From assembly GCA_001483205.1 (NCBI GenBank), contig JPPB01000308.1, positions 1-8,735 on the forward strand: a stretch of DNA of 8,735 bases. The letters run 5' to 3'. Of the stretch, positions 1 through 6,903 are shown piece after piece. Under the pieces are notes generated by a model, which saw nothing but the letters and a program-made list of their open reading frames with translations, did no database searches and was not told the DNA's origin. Position numbers and translations under genes: made by a program. This DNA comes from an alpha proteobacterium 3107. Lineage in GTDB: Bacteria; Pseudomonadota; Alphaproteobacteria; Rhodobacterales; Rhodobacteraceae. The stretch's first letter is position 1. The number at the start of each line of letters is the position of its first letter.

Positions 1-26
1 GGACCGAATTTTTCTCAGTCACACCC

Positions 27-1313
27 TTATACAGAGGTCTTAACCCCCCAAAAAACGCCCGCCCCGCCCGAATCGGCTTGACCGGCACCCCCGGCGGACC
101 CGCTTTGAAGAGCCGCCGCCCGGCCTGCGGCCTCACCGCTGGCGAACGCCGTGCCCATCACCCGCACCGACGCATAAGCCACCGCGTCGGCCCCGATCGT
201 GCGCCCGGCATAGTAGAGGTTATCAAGCCCCTTCGCCCGCAGGCAATCAAGTGGAATATCGGCATAGCCCGCCCCGCCGATGGCCTGATAGGTTGGGTTG
301 CCGGGCACCGTGTGGTCCTCAATAGGCCAGGCCGCGCGGGCAACACCGTCCGCCCGCAGACGCCCGGTCAGCAAATCCTCTTTGGTCAGCTCATAGCGTG
401 CCGGGGGGTGGCGGCTTTCACGAATGCCGATCTGCGGGCCGGTCTGCAAAAGATAGGCGTTTTCAAACCCAGGCACATGGCGGCGCAACACCCCGACATA
501 GTCATGGGCTGCGGCGCGGGCTGATTGCTCGGCCTTGGTAAAACTTTCCGACGATAGATCACTGAGCGCACAATCATACATCATCCACCACATGTCACCG
601 GTTCGGGGAACCTCGGTATAGATGCCGCCATCGGGCCGTGCCGCCGGATACGCACCGGTCTTGTTGTATTCCTCAAACGCGGCAATGATCGCGGACCGGT
701 CAATGGGCACCGACTTGTCACGCCCGCCGACACGAATCGGGCCGGTCACCGCCTGAAGATGGCCCATGTCGCTGCCGGTGCGACAGGGCAGCCCCGCCAC
801 CAGCGCCAGGTTGGCGTCCCCGGTTGCATCCACGAATGCCTCGCCGATGACCCGGCGGCGGCCATCCATCGCCGCCAGGGTGACGGCTTCGATTCTGTCC
901 GCCGTGCGGGTTGTGGCGGCCACGCGGGAATGCAGCAGCACATCAACGCCATTGGCACGCAAAACACGATCCAGCGCCAGCTTGACCGCCTCGGGTTCCA
1001 GGAGAATGATCCAGTTCAGCGTTGTCGGAGACCTGAAAGGATCACAATTCAGCCCAAGCGCGCGCAATTCGTTAAGCACCAGATCAGCACCGCCGCCAAC
1101 CGCCTTGACCGGCTCCGGCCCCTGCTGAAAAAAGCCGCAATAGGCCAGAACATTCGAGCTGGTCGCGGCCCCGCCAAGAAAGCCATATTTTTCAATAAGA
1201 AGGACGCGCGCGCCGCTTGAGGCCGCCCCCAAAGCGGCCCCAACACCCCCTGCGCCGCCACCGGCAACGATAACATCATAGTGGGTTTCTGGTCGGGACA
1301 GTAATGTTGTCAT
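27..1313 (-). CDS. FAD-dependent oxidoreductase (FAD_oxidored family), substrate unknown
   Basis: A 428-residue flavoprotein. A Rossmann FAD-binding motif opens the protein (VIVAGGGAGGVGAA, about residues 15-28) with an acidic residue closing strand 2 (LLIEK, Glu41). A DATGD motif lies mid-protein. The C-terminal FAD-contacting segment (YYAGRTIGAD, then RVMGTAFASGEAAGRAAAL) is typical of the FAD_oxidored family. The last 30 or so residues are a Gly/Ala/Ser-rich tail. No signal peptide or membrane segment is seen, so it is probably cytoplasmic. The ATG at 1313 is chosen because AGGGGA lies about 5 bases upstream and the flavin fold begins soon after; an in-frame ATG at 1361 would add 16 unrelated residues. 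It is transcribed divergently from the dehydrogenase-like gene at 1455. A link to hydroaromatic or aromatic catabolism is inferred from context only. The family call is firm; the substrate is unknown. Confidence 0.85.
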   Translation of the reverse strand: MTTLLSRPETHYDVIVAGGGAGGVGAALGAASSGARVLLIEKYGFLGGAATSSNVLAYCGFFQQGPEPVKAVGGGADLVLNELRALGLNCDPFRSPTTLNWIILLEPEAVKLALDRVLRANGVDVLLHSRVAATTRTADRIEAVTLAAMDGRRRVIGEAFVDATGDANLALVAGLPCRTGSDMGHLQAVTGPIRVGGRDKSVPIDRSAIIAAFEEYNKTGAYPAARPDGGIYTEVPRTGDMWWMMYDCALSDLSSESFTKAEQSARAAAHDYVGVLRRHVPGFENAYLLQTGPQIGIRESRHPPARYELTKEDLLTGRLRADGVARAAWPIEDHTVPGNPTYQAIGGAGYADIPLDCLRAKGLDNLYYAGRTIGADAVAYASVRVMGTAFASGEAAGRAAALQSGSAGGAGQADSGGAGVFWGVKTSV

Positions 1314-1324
1314 CAGGTTCCCCT
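1308..1324 (-). promoter_or_regulatory. Ribosome binding site of the FAD oxidoreductase
   Basis: Read on the minus strand, AAGGGGAACCTG precedes the ATG at 1313. The AGGGGA core is about 5 bases from the start codon. This decides between the ATG at 1313 and the in-frame ATG 16 codons upstream at 1361. Confidence 0.6.
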
Positions 1325-1454
1325 TGTGTTTTTCGCCCGGTGGGCTGTTTCCACACCACATTTGACCGGCTTTATTGTCTGTCAGCCTGGCCGACGAGAT
1401 GAATCATTGCAGGTTTGTAAAATGTTGGATATTTTTTATATTGTGGATTAAGAA
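1314..1454. promoter_or_regulatory. Divergent intergenic promoter region
   Basis: This 141-base gap separates two divergent genes and is clearly AT-richer than its surroundings, especially 1405-1450. On the plus strand TTGTAA (1415-1420) and TATATT (1437-1442), 16 bases apart, resemble a sigma-70 promoter for the dehydrogenase-like gene. TTGCAG (1407-1412) with TATTTT (1430-1435), 17 bases apart, is an alternative. No convincing minus-strand promoter or operator palindrome was found by eye. That the region holds promoters for both genes follows from the layout; the exact boxes are tentative. Confidence 0.45.
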
Positions 1455-2285
1455 GTGTCAACGATTCCCGTTCGGATGTGGCCACCCATGACGATCACCG
1501 GCACAACCAGGCTCTTTCCGATCATCGGACGACCCGTCGAAGGTGTGTTCTCACCGCCCGCGTTCAATGCCTGGCTTAAAGACAATGCGCTCGACATGCG
1601 GATGGTGGCGGTGGATGTCGCACCGGACGGGCTTGATGATTTCCTCCGCTTCCTCCGCGCGAGCCGCACTTTTGCGGGCTGTTCCGTGACCTATCCCCTC
1701 AAGCAGGCGGTTTTTGAGCGGGCTGACCAGAAGACGGACCGGGCGGCGCGGCTGGGGGCTTTGAACACGGTGCGCCGAGAGGCGGATGGCGCATTGATCG
1801 GCGAGGCAACGGATGGTCTGGCCATGGTGGGGGCGATCCGGGAGGCAGGCGGCACCATCACTGGCCGATCAGCCCTCATTCTGGGGGCCGGGGGCGGGGC
1901 CGGGCAGGCGATTGCGGATGCGCTGTGCGAGGCCGGGATCGGGCGCGTCTGTCTGAAGGACATTGACGCGGACCGGGAGGCGCAGGTGATCCGGGCGATA
2001 AGTCGGTTCTGGCCGGACACCGAAGTGTCGAATGACTCGAGGCCCGCCGACATTCTGGTGAATGCGACAACCCTGGGCAAGACCCTGGCTGATCCGCTGC
2101 CCTTTACCGTTCAGCAAATCGCCTCTGCCAGGACGGTTTGCGATGTTGTCACCGGCCAGCAGGCGACACCGCTGATTTCCCATGCCCGCGCGCTGCAAAA
2201 AGCCGTGGTCACCGGCGCGGATATGGGGTGCAACCAGCTTGCGCCGCAGCTCAGGTTTCTGAATCTGTATCCGCAACAGGGTTAG
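1455..2285 (+). CDS. Shikimate/quinate dehydrogenase-like protein (AroE family, divergent)
   Basis: A 276-residue protein with the two-domain AroE layout. The N-terminal substrate domain has ITGTTRLFPIIGRP (residues 14-27), SPPAFN (33-38), SVTYPLK with the presumed catalytic Lys83, GALNTV (101-106) and TDG with Asp120. The C-terminal nucleotide domain has GAGGGAG (144-150), VNATTLG (202-208) and a late Gln265. AroE family members reversibly oxidise shikimate or quinate with NAD(P). Several substrate-site positions depart from the usual pattern: SPPAFN where SxSPxxHN is normal, SVT for NVT, and EATDG for the usual NTDG context. An acidic KDID after strand 2 favours NAD over NADP. A biosynthetic AroE role is therefore unlikely; a catabolic dehydrogenase for a shikimate-like compound is my inference. 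The GTG at 1455 gives the longest frame; the ATG at 1488 (MTITGTTRLF) fits the family N-terminus equally well and would avoid a nearly leaderless transcript. Confidence 0.8.
   Translation: MSTIPVRMWPPMTITGTTRLFPIIGRPVEGVFSPPAFNAWLKDNALDMRMVAVDVAPDGLDDFLRFLRASRTFAGCSVTYPLKQAVFERADQKTDRAARLGALNTVRREADGALIGEATDGLAMVGAIREAGGTITGRSALILGAGGGAGQAIADALCEAGIGRVCLKDIDADREAQVIRAISRFWPDTEVSNDSRPADILVNATTLGKTLADPLPFTVQQIASARTVCDVVTGQQATPLISHARALQKAVVTGADMGCNQLAPQLRFLNLYPQQG
2282..2285. other. Overlapping convergent stop codons
   Basis: The four bases TTAG hold both the TAG stop of the plus-strand dehydrogenase-like gene (2283-2285) and, read in reverse, the TAA stop of pcaB (2282-2284). The two transcription units meet with no intergenic space, so any terminator must lie inside the opposing coding sequence. 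Confidence 0.85.
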
Positions 2286-3355
2286 CTGCGCCCCTGCCCC
2301 TGTTCCTGGTCGCCGACAGATATGACCTGTCGGCAAAGCTCCCCTGCCGCCCCCAAACCGCGCACCGTGGCCAGTGTCATCGGCGGCAACAGCATCCACT
2401 CCAGCATCCACGCCGCGCCGGAACGTTCCTGCTCATGGACAAGAGCGTGGTGAACACCGGCAAGCTGGGTGGCGTTGAACCGGGCCAGCGTAACCAGAAG
2501 TTCCGCCAGAACCGGGTTAGATTTATGCGGCATCGCCGAGGATCCCCCCCCGCCTGACAGGCGGATCGCATCAACCCCCTGTTGCGCCATCAGCGTGACA
2601 TCCGCACCCATCTTACCCAACCCGCCGCTGATGGCGGACAGACGCCCGGCATATTCGGCCAACCGGCTGCGCTCTGTGTGCCAGACCGGGGCCGCCTGAA
2701 GCCCCAGATCATCGGCCACCCGGCGGACGATCTCCGGCCCCTGCGCCCCGAACGCCGCACGGGTTCCGACGGCCCCGGCAAGCTGAAGGCGCTCGACCTC
2801 TGGCCGCAGGGCACCCAACGCCCTGATGTGGCTGGCCAGGGGCGACCGCCATGCCCGCACACGGTCCGACACCGTGATCGGCAGGGCCACCTGCATACGG
2901 GTGCGGCCCGTCAGGGGGGTATCGCCGAACATCACGCACAAGGTGCCGAGCGCCTCATCCAACGCCGACAGTCGGCGGATGATCAGATCGGACACCGCCC
3001 GGAGCGTAAGCGTCAGCGCCGTATCCAACACGTCCTGAGAGGTCGCGCCCGAATGCACTGCGGCGCGGCTCTTGCCCGCAGCGGCGCGAAGCTGCCGCAC
3101 CAGTTCAGGGATCGGCAGGCCGTCCGCCGCAGTGCCCCGTGCCAGGCTGTCGCTGTCCAGCCCGGCGGTCTCTATCGCCCGCGCGGCCATGGTGCCGTGA
3201 TCCGGGGCCACATGCCCGGTCGCCTCCAGCGCCAGAGCAAGGGCGCGCTCAAAGGCGCGAAAATGGCCGGTCTGAGCCTCGGCTGACCACAATGCTGCGG
3301 CCTCGTCATCGCCGAACAGACCGCCCAGCCAAGGATGTTCAAAGACAGAGATCAT
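2282..3355 (-). CDS. pcaB: 3-carboxy-cis,cis-muconate cycloisomerase
   Basis: A 357-residue member of the fumarase/aspartase superfamily. It cyclises 3-carboxy-cis,cis-muconate, the PcaHG product, to 4-carboxymuconolactone. Conserved blocks are HSGATSQD (residues 101-108) with the conserved His101, and the superfamily signature GSSAMPHKSNP (271-281) in the mobile loop carrying the catalytic serine. RTRMQVALPIT (151-161) also fits PcaB. The length matches the short PcaB form; the Pseudomonas type has about 100 more C-terminal residues. The ATG at 3355 overlaps the pcaD stop by 4 bases (ATGA), and a GGAG lies 8 bases upstream. It is the last gene of the operon. No frameshift is seen. Identification rests on motifs plus a complete set of pca neighbours. 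Confidence 0.93.
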   Translation of the reverse strand: MISVFEHPWLGGLFGDDEAAALWSAEAQTGHFRAFERALALALEATGHVAPDHGTMAARAIETAGLDSDSLARGTAADGLPIPELVRQLRAAAGKSRAAVHSGATSQDVLDTALTLTLRAVSDLIIRRLSALDEALGTLCVMFGDTPLTGRTRMQVALPITVSDRVRAWRSPLASHIRALGALRPEVERLQLAGAVGTRAAFGAQGPEIVRRVADDLGLQAAPVWHTERSRLAEYAGRLSAISGGLGKMGADVTLMAQQGVDAIRLSGGGGSSAMPHKSNPVLAELLVTLARFNATQLAGVHHALVHEQERSGAAWMLEWMLLPPMTLATVRGLGAAGELCRQVISVGDQEQGQGRS

Positions 3356-4140
3356 CGCAGATGCTCCATATGGCCGATGATGTCCCCTGCAAGGCGGGCC
3401 GGGGTCTCGACACAGGGCAGATGGCCGCCGCCATCATAACAGATGGTCCGCGCGCCAGGGATCAGCGCCGCCATCGCTTCGACCACTCCGGGAGGCGTTG
3501 CAAGATCATCACTGCCGGAAATGCAAAGGGTCGGGCAGGTGATCTGCCCTGCGCCCCCGGTCAGGTCAGCATCGCGAATCGCAGCACAGACCGCCCGATA
3601 CCCGGCAAGCGGCGTCCGCGTCAGCATCATCCGACAGCCACCCGCAAGCGCCGGTTCGTCCCGACGAAACCGGTCAGAGAACCAGCGCCGCATGATCTCA
3701 TCGGCCATTGGCTCCAAACCGCCCGCCTCAAGGGTACCGATGCGCGCGGCCCAGCTTTCGGCAGTGCCGATGCGAACCCCGGTGTTGCAAAGCACAAGCC
3801 CGGCGACAAGATCAGGCCGCGCCGCCGCCAGCGCCTGCGCGATCATGCCGCCCACGGACACCCCGCAGATCAGCGCGGCCTCCACCTCGAGCGCCTCCAT
3901 TAGCGTGGCAAGATCAGCGGCGAACTCTGTGATCGACCGCGCGCCGCCCTGTGACAGCCCGTGCCCGGACGTATCATAGGCAAGCACCGGCACCGCCACG
4001 GGCAAATGCCCGATCACCCTGTCCCAGATGCGCAGATCGGTGCCGAGGGAGTTGGCGAAGACAATGGCGCGCCCCCTGGTCCCGGCCCGAAACTGGTAGT
4101 GGTGTAGCCGCCCGTTGACCCGGATGAAATCCGGCATCAT
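3352..4140 (-). CDS. pcaD: 3-oxoadipate enol-lactonase
   Basis: A 262-residue alpha/beta-hydrolase that opens beta-ketoadipate enol-lactone to beta-ketoadipate. The N-terminus (FIRVNGRLHHYQF, then IVFANSLGTDLRIWD) is characteristic of PcaD. The nucleophile elbow GVSVGG places Ser95. SGSDDLATPP supplies the acid at Asp211 or Asp212, and GGGHLPCVE supplies His240, so the triad is intact. The ATG at 4140 overlaps the stop of the upstream BKACE gene (ATGA); a second ATG follows directly. There is no strong Shine-Dalgarno sequence, so translation is probably coupled to the upstream gene. It is a stand-alone PcaD, not the PcaCD fusion seen in some bacteria. It is cytoplasmic, with no signal peptide. 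Confidence 0.93.
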   Translation of the reverse strand: MMPDFIRVNGRLHHYQFRAGTRGRAIVFANSLGTDLRIWDRVIGHLPVAVPVLAYDTSGHGLSQGGARSITEFAADLATLMEALEVEAALICGVSVGGMIAQALAAARPDLVAGLVLCNTGVRIGTAESWAARIGTLEAGGLEPMADEIMRRWFSDRFRRDEPALAGGCRMMLTRTPLAGYRAVCAAIRDADLTGGAGQITCPTLCISGSDDLATPPGVVEAMAALIPGARTICYDGGGHLPCVETPARLAGDIIGHMEHLR

Positions 4141-4985
4141 GGTGGCCCGCTTTTGCCGGGCCTCAGCCCCAGAATGCGCCGCGCCTGATCACAGGACGCC
4201 ACGGGGCGGGCGTTCTGTTCGCAAATCCCGACCACCCGACGCACCAGCGCCGCGTTTGAAGGGGCCAGGGTTTCGCGGTCAAGGCGCACATTGTCCTCAA
4301 GCCCGGTCCTTGCATGACCCCCCGCTGCGACGGCCCACTGATTCAGGGTCAACTGATGCGGCCCGATCCCCGCCGCGCACCACGGCACATCCTTGCCGAA
4401 CAGGCGTCTGACGGTTGCGACGTAGAAGTCGAAAACGGCACGGTCCACCGGCATGGCGTTCTTCACCCCCATGACGAACTGCACATAGGGCGTGTCCGTA
4501 ATACGCCCGTCGGCGTGCATCTTTGCAGCCTGAAAGATGTGGGACAGGTCGAACGCCTCAATCTCGGGCTTGACATTATGAGCCTGCATCCCGGACGCCA
4601 GCCAGTCCACAAGGTCCGGCGGGTTTTCATAAACACGGCTGGGGAAGTTGTTCGACCCGACCGAAAGCGACGCCATGTCCGGGGCAAGCGGCAACATGCC
4701 CCCCCGCGCCTTGCCCGCGCCGGAACGCCCGCCGGTGGAAAACTGGATGATCATACCGGGGCAGTGCCGCGCCAGCCCTTCCTTCAGACGGGCAAATTTC
4801 TCCGGGTCTGACGAGGGCGTGCCGTCGTCGTTGCGCACATGGGCATGAACGATGGCTGCACCGGCCTCAAACGCCTCTTGTGTGCTTTCGATCTGCTCTG
4901 CAACCGTGATCGGAACGGCAGGGTTGTTCTGCTTTCCCGGCACCGACCCGGTGATCGCGACGCAGATGATGCAGGGAGGGGTCAT
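4137..4985 (-). CDS. Beta-keto acid cleavage enzyme (BKACE/DUF849), probably acting on beta-ketoadipate
   Basis: A 282-residue BKACE-family (DUF849) protein. The family uses zinc and acetyl-CoA to cleave a beta-keto acid into acetoacetate and a new CoA ester. The zinc-site HxH is at His47 and His49 (IVHAHVRND), and the RTGLEDN block gives Arg226 and Glu230, the expected third ligand, so the enzyme looks active. PCIICVAITGS opens the TIM barrel. The ATG at 4985 is chosen because AGGA lies about 5 bases upstream; the frame extends to 5084, but that extension overlaps pcaG and is unlike the family. Placement between pcaG and pcaD suggests beta-ketoadipate as substrate, giving succinyl-CoA and acetoacetate and replacing PcaIJ and PcaF. 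Such an activity is known in the family; assigning it here is inference from context. The stop overlaps the pcaD start. Confidence 0.87.
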   Translation of the reverse strand: MTPPCIICVAITGSVPGKQNNPAVPITVAEQIESTQEAFEAGAAIVHAHVRNDDGTPSSDPEKFARLKEGLARHCPGMIIQFSTGGRSGAGKARGGMLPLAPDMASLSVGSNNFPSRVYENPPDLVDWLASGMQAHNVKPEIEAFDLSHIFQAAKMHADGRITDTPYVQFVMGVKNAMPVDRAVFDFYVATVRRLFGKDVPWCAAGIGPHQLTLNQWAVAAGGHARTGLEDNVRLDRETLAPSNAALVRRVVGICEQNARPVASCDQARRILGLRPGKSGPP

Positions 4986-4996
4986 GCTGATCCTAG
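4986..4996 (-). promoter_or_regulatory. Ribosome binding site of the BKACE gene
   Basis: On the minus strand TAGGATCAGC precedes the ATG at 4985. The AGGA core overlaps the TAG stop of pcaG (4993-4995). This supports the start at 4985 and suggests reinitiation by ribosomes finishing pcaG. Confidence 0.6.
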
Positions 4997-5589
4997 ATGT
5001 CGAAGAAAACGGTCTCACTGTCGCCTTGCAGGCGGATGTCGAAACGATAGACGGGTTGGCTGCCCTGCTCTGTGCGCCGGGCAATCAGGGTTTGGCGATG
5101 TGCAGGCGGATCAATCATGTTCAGCACCGGGTCGGTCGCATTGGCCTCTACCAGATCATCAAAATAGACCCGTGTGTGAAGGCCGATGTTGATGCCGCGC
5201 GCCACGACCCACAGGCAGAGATGCGGCGCACCCTGTCCCACTGCGCCGGGGCGGATGGTTGCGAAGCCCCATTCGCCGGTGTCGAAATCGCTGATAACAC
5301 GGCCCCAGCCACGAAATCCCTGTTCCACCTTGTCAGTATGTGCGAATTTCCCGTCCGCGTTCGGTTGCCAGACCTCAATCAGCACATCCCTGACCGGTTC
5401 GCCGTTGCCGTCCCGGACCACGCCCTCAACCCGGATGCGCTCGCCCCCGGCCATCGGCCCGGCAATGTCCTTGCCGATCTCAGTGTCATAAATCCCGAAT
5501 CCGGCGGCTGTCGGGGCCAGCCCGATATGCACATAAGGCCCCGCGGTCTGGGATGCCGTCTCGGGCATGGCCTTTGTCTGCGGCTCCAT
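4993..5589 (-). CDS. pcaG: Protocatechuate 3,4-dioxygenase, alpha subunit
   Basis: The alpha subunit of the intradiol dioxygenase that cleaves protocatechuate to 3-carboxy-cis,cis-muconate. The opening TASQTAGPYVHIGL is a hallmark of PcaG. The fold continues with RIRVEGVVRDGNGEPVRDVLIEVWQPNADG and the late block GAPHLCLWVVARGINIGLHTRVYF. As usual for this subunit, the full iron-ligand set is lacking; iron is held by PcaH. The ATG at 5589 (198 residues) is preferred because AAGGGA sits about 10 bases upstream. An in-frame GTG at 5598, which overlaps the pcaH stop as GTGA, is only about 2 bases from the same site but is possible and would add 3 residues. It ends 7 bases before the BKACE gene. 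Confidence 0.93.
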   Translation of the reverse strand: MEPQTKAMPETASQTAGPYVHIGLAPTAAGFGIYDTEIGKDIAGPMAGGERIRVEGVVRDGNGEPVRDVLIEVWQPNADGKFAHTDKVEQGFRGWGRVISDFDTGEWGFATIRPGAVGQGAPHLCLWVVARGINIGLHTRVYFDDLVEANATDPVLNMIDPPAHRQTLIARRTEQGSQPVYRFDIRLQGDSETVFFDI

Positions 5590-5594
5590 CGCTT

Positions 5595-6335
5595 TCACGT
5601 CCCTTCAGGCCGGTTTTCAAAACAGGTCGCCCTGCGCCCCCGCAGGATGATGTCAAAGCGGTAGGCCACCGTATCGTGCGGGATCGTTGCGTCAAGGTCC
5701 AGCAGCGCAGTCAGCGCCTCAGCCGCGCCCGGATCGGGAATGGCCCCCACAATCGCGCAGAGCGGGATAAATGGGTCGCCCTCGAAATAGCACTGGGTGA
5801 TCAGGCGCTGTGCGAAACTGTGGCCGAAGACCGAGAAATGGATATGCGCGGGTCGCCATGTATTGGGGCCGTTGGGCCATGGATACGGGCCGGGCCGCAC
5901 GGTGCGGAACTGATAGCGCCCGTCCTGATCGGTGAGCGTGCGTCCGCAGCCGCCGAAATTCGGATCAATGGCGGCCAGATAGGTATCTGCCTTGTGCCGA
6001 TACCGCCCCCCTGCATTGGCCTGCCAACATTCAATCAGCGTCCCCGGCACCGGGCGCGCGTTTTCGTCCAGCACACGGCCATGGACAATCATCCGCGGGC
6101 CGATGGCGCTTTGCCCCGGAGCGGCAAAATTGGTCAGCAAATCCCAGTCATCGACCCCGATGTCTTCAGGGCTGAAAAGCGGGCCGGTCAGCGCGCCGGG
6201 CGTGTCCGGCAGGCGTATCAGCCTGCGCCGGGGGCTGCGCGCCCGTGTCGTCCTGTAGCCCGGCGTCAGGGCGGGGGGCTGGCGGCTCCAGTCGCGCGGA
6301 TAGAGCGGCGGATGCGGGGGGGCTTTGGCGGTCAC
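5595..6335 (-). CDS. pcaH: Protocatechuate 3,4-dioxygenase, beta subunit
   Basis: The 246-residue iron-carrying subunit of protocatechuate 3,4-dioxygenase. All four ferric ligands are visible: Tyr112 (GGRYRHKAD), Tyr151 (GPYPWPNGPNTW), His164 and His166 (RPAHIHFSVFG). The active-site Arg161 precedes them. Relative to the Pseudomonas putida enzyme (108, 147, 160, 162) the spacing is identical with an offset of four. The N-terminus YPRDWSRQPPALTPGYRTT also matches PcaH. The start is a GTG at 6335, overlapping the pcaC stop as GTGA; no in-frame ATG occurs before residue 82, and AGG lies about 7 bases upstream. The gene is intact and forms a heteromer with the adjacent PcaG. Confidence 0.95.
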   Translation of the reverse strand: MTAKAPPHPPLYPRDWSRQPPALTPGYRTTRARSPRRRLIRLPDTPGALTGPLFSPEDIGVDDWDLLTNFAAPGQSAIGPRMIVHGRVLDENARPVPGTLIECWQANAGGRYRHKADTYLAAIDPNFGGCGRTLTDQDGRYQFRTVRPGPYPWPNGPNTWRPAHIHFSVFGHSFAQRLITQCYFEGDPFIPLCAIVGAIPDPGAAEALTALLDLDATIPHDTVAYRFDIILRGRRATCFENRPEGT

Positions 6336-6718
6336 TTGCCAGCCTGTTCCATTTCGGCGAAGGTTTGTTTGGCGAGTCTGATGGCGTGGTTGGCCCTGGG
6401 CACACCCGCATAGATCGCGACATGCAGAAAGGCCTGCATGATGTCGTCTCTGGACGCGCCGGTCTTGGCGGTGGCCCGTATGTGCATGGGGATCTCTTCA
6501 AAATTACCCGTCGCCGCGAGAATGGCAAGGGTCAGCATCGAGCGTTCCCGGCGGGGGGTGCTGTCGTCTGCCCATACCGTGCCCCAGGCGACCTCAGTGA
6601 TGAGCTGCTGAAACGGCTGATCGAACGCTGTTTTTGCCGCTTCCGCCTTGTCAACATGGGCATCGCCCAGAACGGCGCGGCGCGTCGTCATACCGGTGTC
6701 AAAACGGGAGTGGTCCAC
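6332..6718 (-). CDS. pcaC: 4-carboxymuconolactone decarboxylase
   Basis: A 128-residue CMD-family protein that decarboxylates 4-carboxymuconolactone to beta-ketoadipate enol-lactone. The whole sequence has the compact PcaC pattern: RFDTGMTTRRAVLGDAHVDKA at the start, then AWGTVWADDSTPRRERSMLTLAIL, GNFEEIPMHIRATAKTGAS and DIMQAFLHVAIYAGVPRANHAI. The usual PcaC length is about 130 residues. The start is a GTG at 6718, supported by AGAGG 8 bases upstream and by the family N-terminus before the internal Met10; starting at Met10 (6691) would remove the conserved FDTG and leave no ribosome site. It is the first gene of the operon and is separate from pcaD. Confidence 0.95.
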   Translation of the reverse strand: MDHSRFDTGMTTRRAVLGDAHVDKAEAAKTAFDQPFQQLITEVAWGTVWADDSTPRRERSMLTLAILAATGNFEEIPMHIRATAKTGASRDDIMQAFLHVAIYAGVPRANHAIRLAKQTFAEMEQAGK

Positions 6719-6903
6719 GGAACCAGCCTCTTTCCTGTTTCAGGTTTCGCCGGGCGGCAGGGTATCACCGCATTTTGTTCCTGTATAGAGGCCTGTAAGC
6801 GGGTTATCGGGTTTTAGCGCATGTGGCGCAACGCGCTGATTTCCGCCTGTTCCTACGCGGCGCTGTGCGCGGAGCCTTCGATGGCCTCTGGCTGGCCGGA
6901 GGT
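6719..6903 (-). promoter_or_regulatory. Leader and putative promoter region of the pca operon
   Basis: A 185-base non-coding stretch between pcaC and an IS5-like fragment. It should carry the operon promoter. On the minus strand AAAGAGG, 8 bases before the GTG at 6718, is the ribosome site, and a TATACA hexamer lies near 6782-6787. One ATAACC half-site (read on minus, 6807-6802) resembles half of the PcaQ operator described in Sinorhizobium (ATAACC-N4-GGTTAA), but the second half is not conserved (TACAGG). Promoter boxes and operator are tentative. The part beyond about 6820 may already belong to the adjacent mobile-element DNA. Confidence 0.4.

Noticed and set aside
1314..1361. 16-residue N-terminal extension of the FAD oxidoreductase
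   Set aside because: The sequence is unrelated to the family and the internal ATG at 1313 has an AGGGGA site.
2582..3903. Plus-strand frames opposite pcaB and pcaD (234 and 254 codons)
   Set aside because: They are shadows of well-supported minus-strand enzymes with intact active-site motifs.
4986..5084. 33-residue N-terminal extension of the BKACE protein
   Set aside because: It would overlap pcaG and does not match the family; the ATG at 4985 has a good ribosome site.
4852..5664. Plus-strand frame opposite pcaG (270 codons)
   Set aside because: It is the complement of pcaG and the BKACE 5' end; no family resemblance.
5553..6413. Long plus-strand frame opposite pcaH (286 codons)
   Set aside because: It is antisense to pcaH, whose four iron ligands are intact; the translation is Arg/Pro-rich and family-less, a GC-driven artefact.
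6792..6807. Full PcaQ operator upstream of pcaC
   Set aside because: Only the ATAACC half is present; the other half reads TACAGG, so it is kept as a weak half-site only.
6245..6817. 190-codon plus-strand frame opposite pcaC
   Set aside because: It overlaps pcaC entirely and has no recognisable domain.
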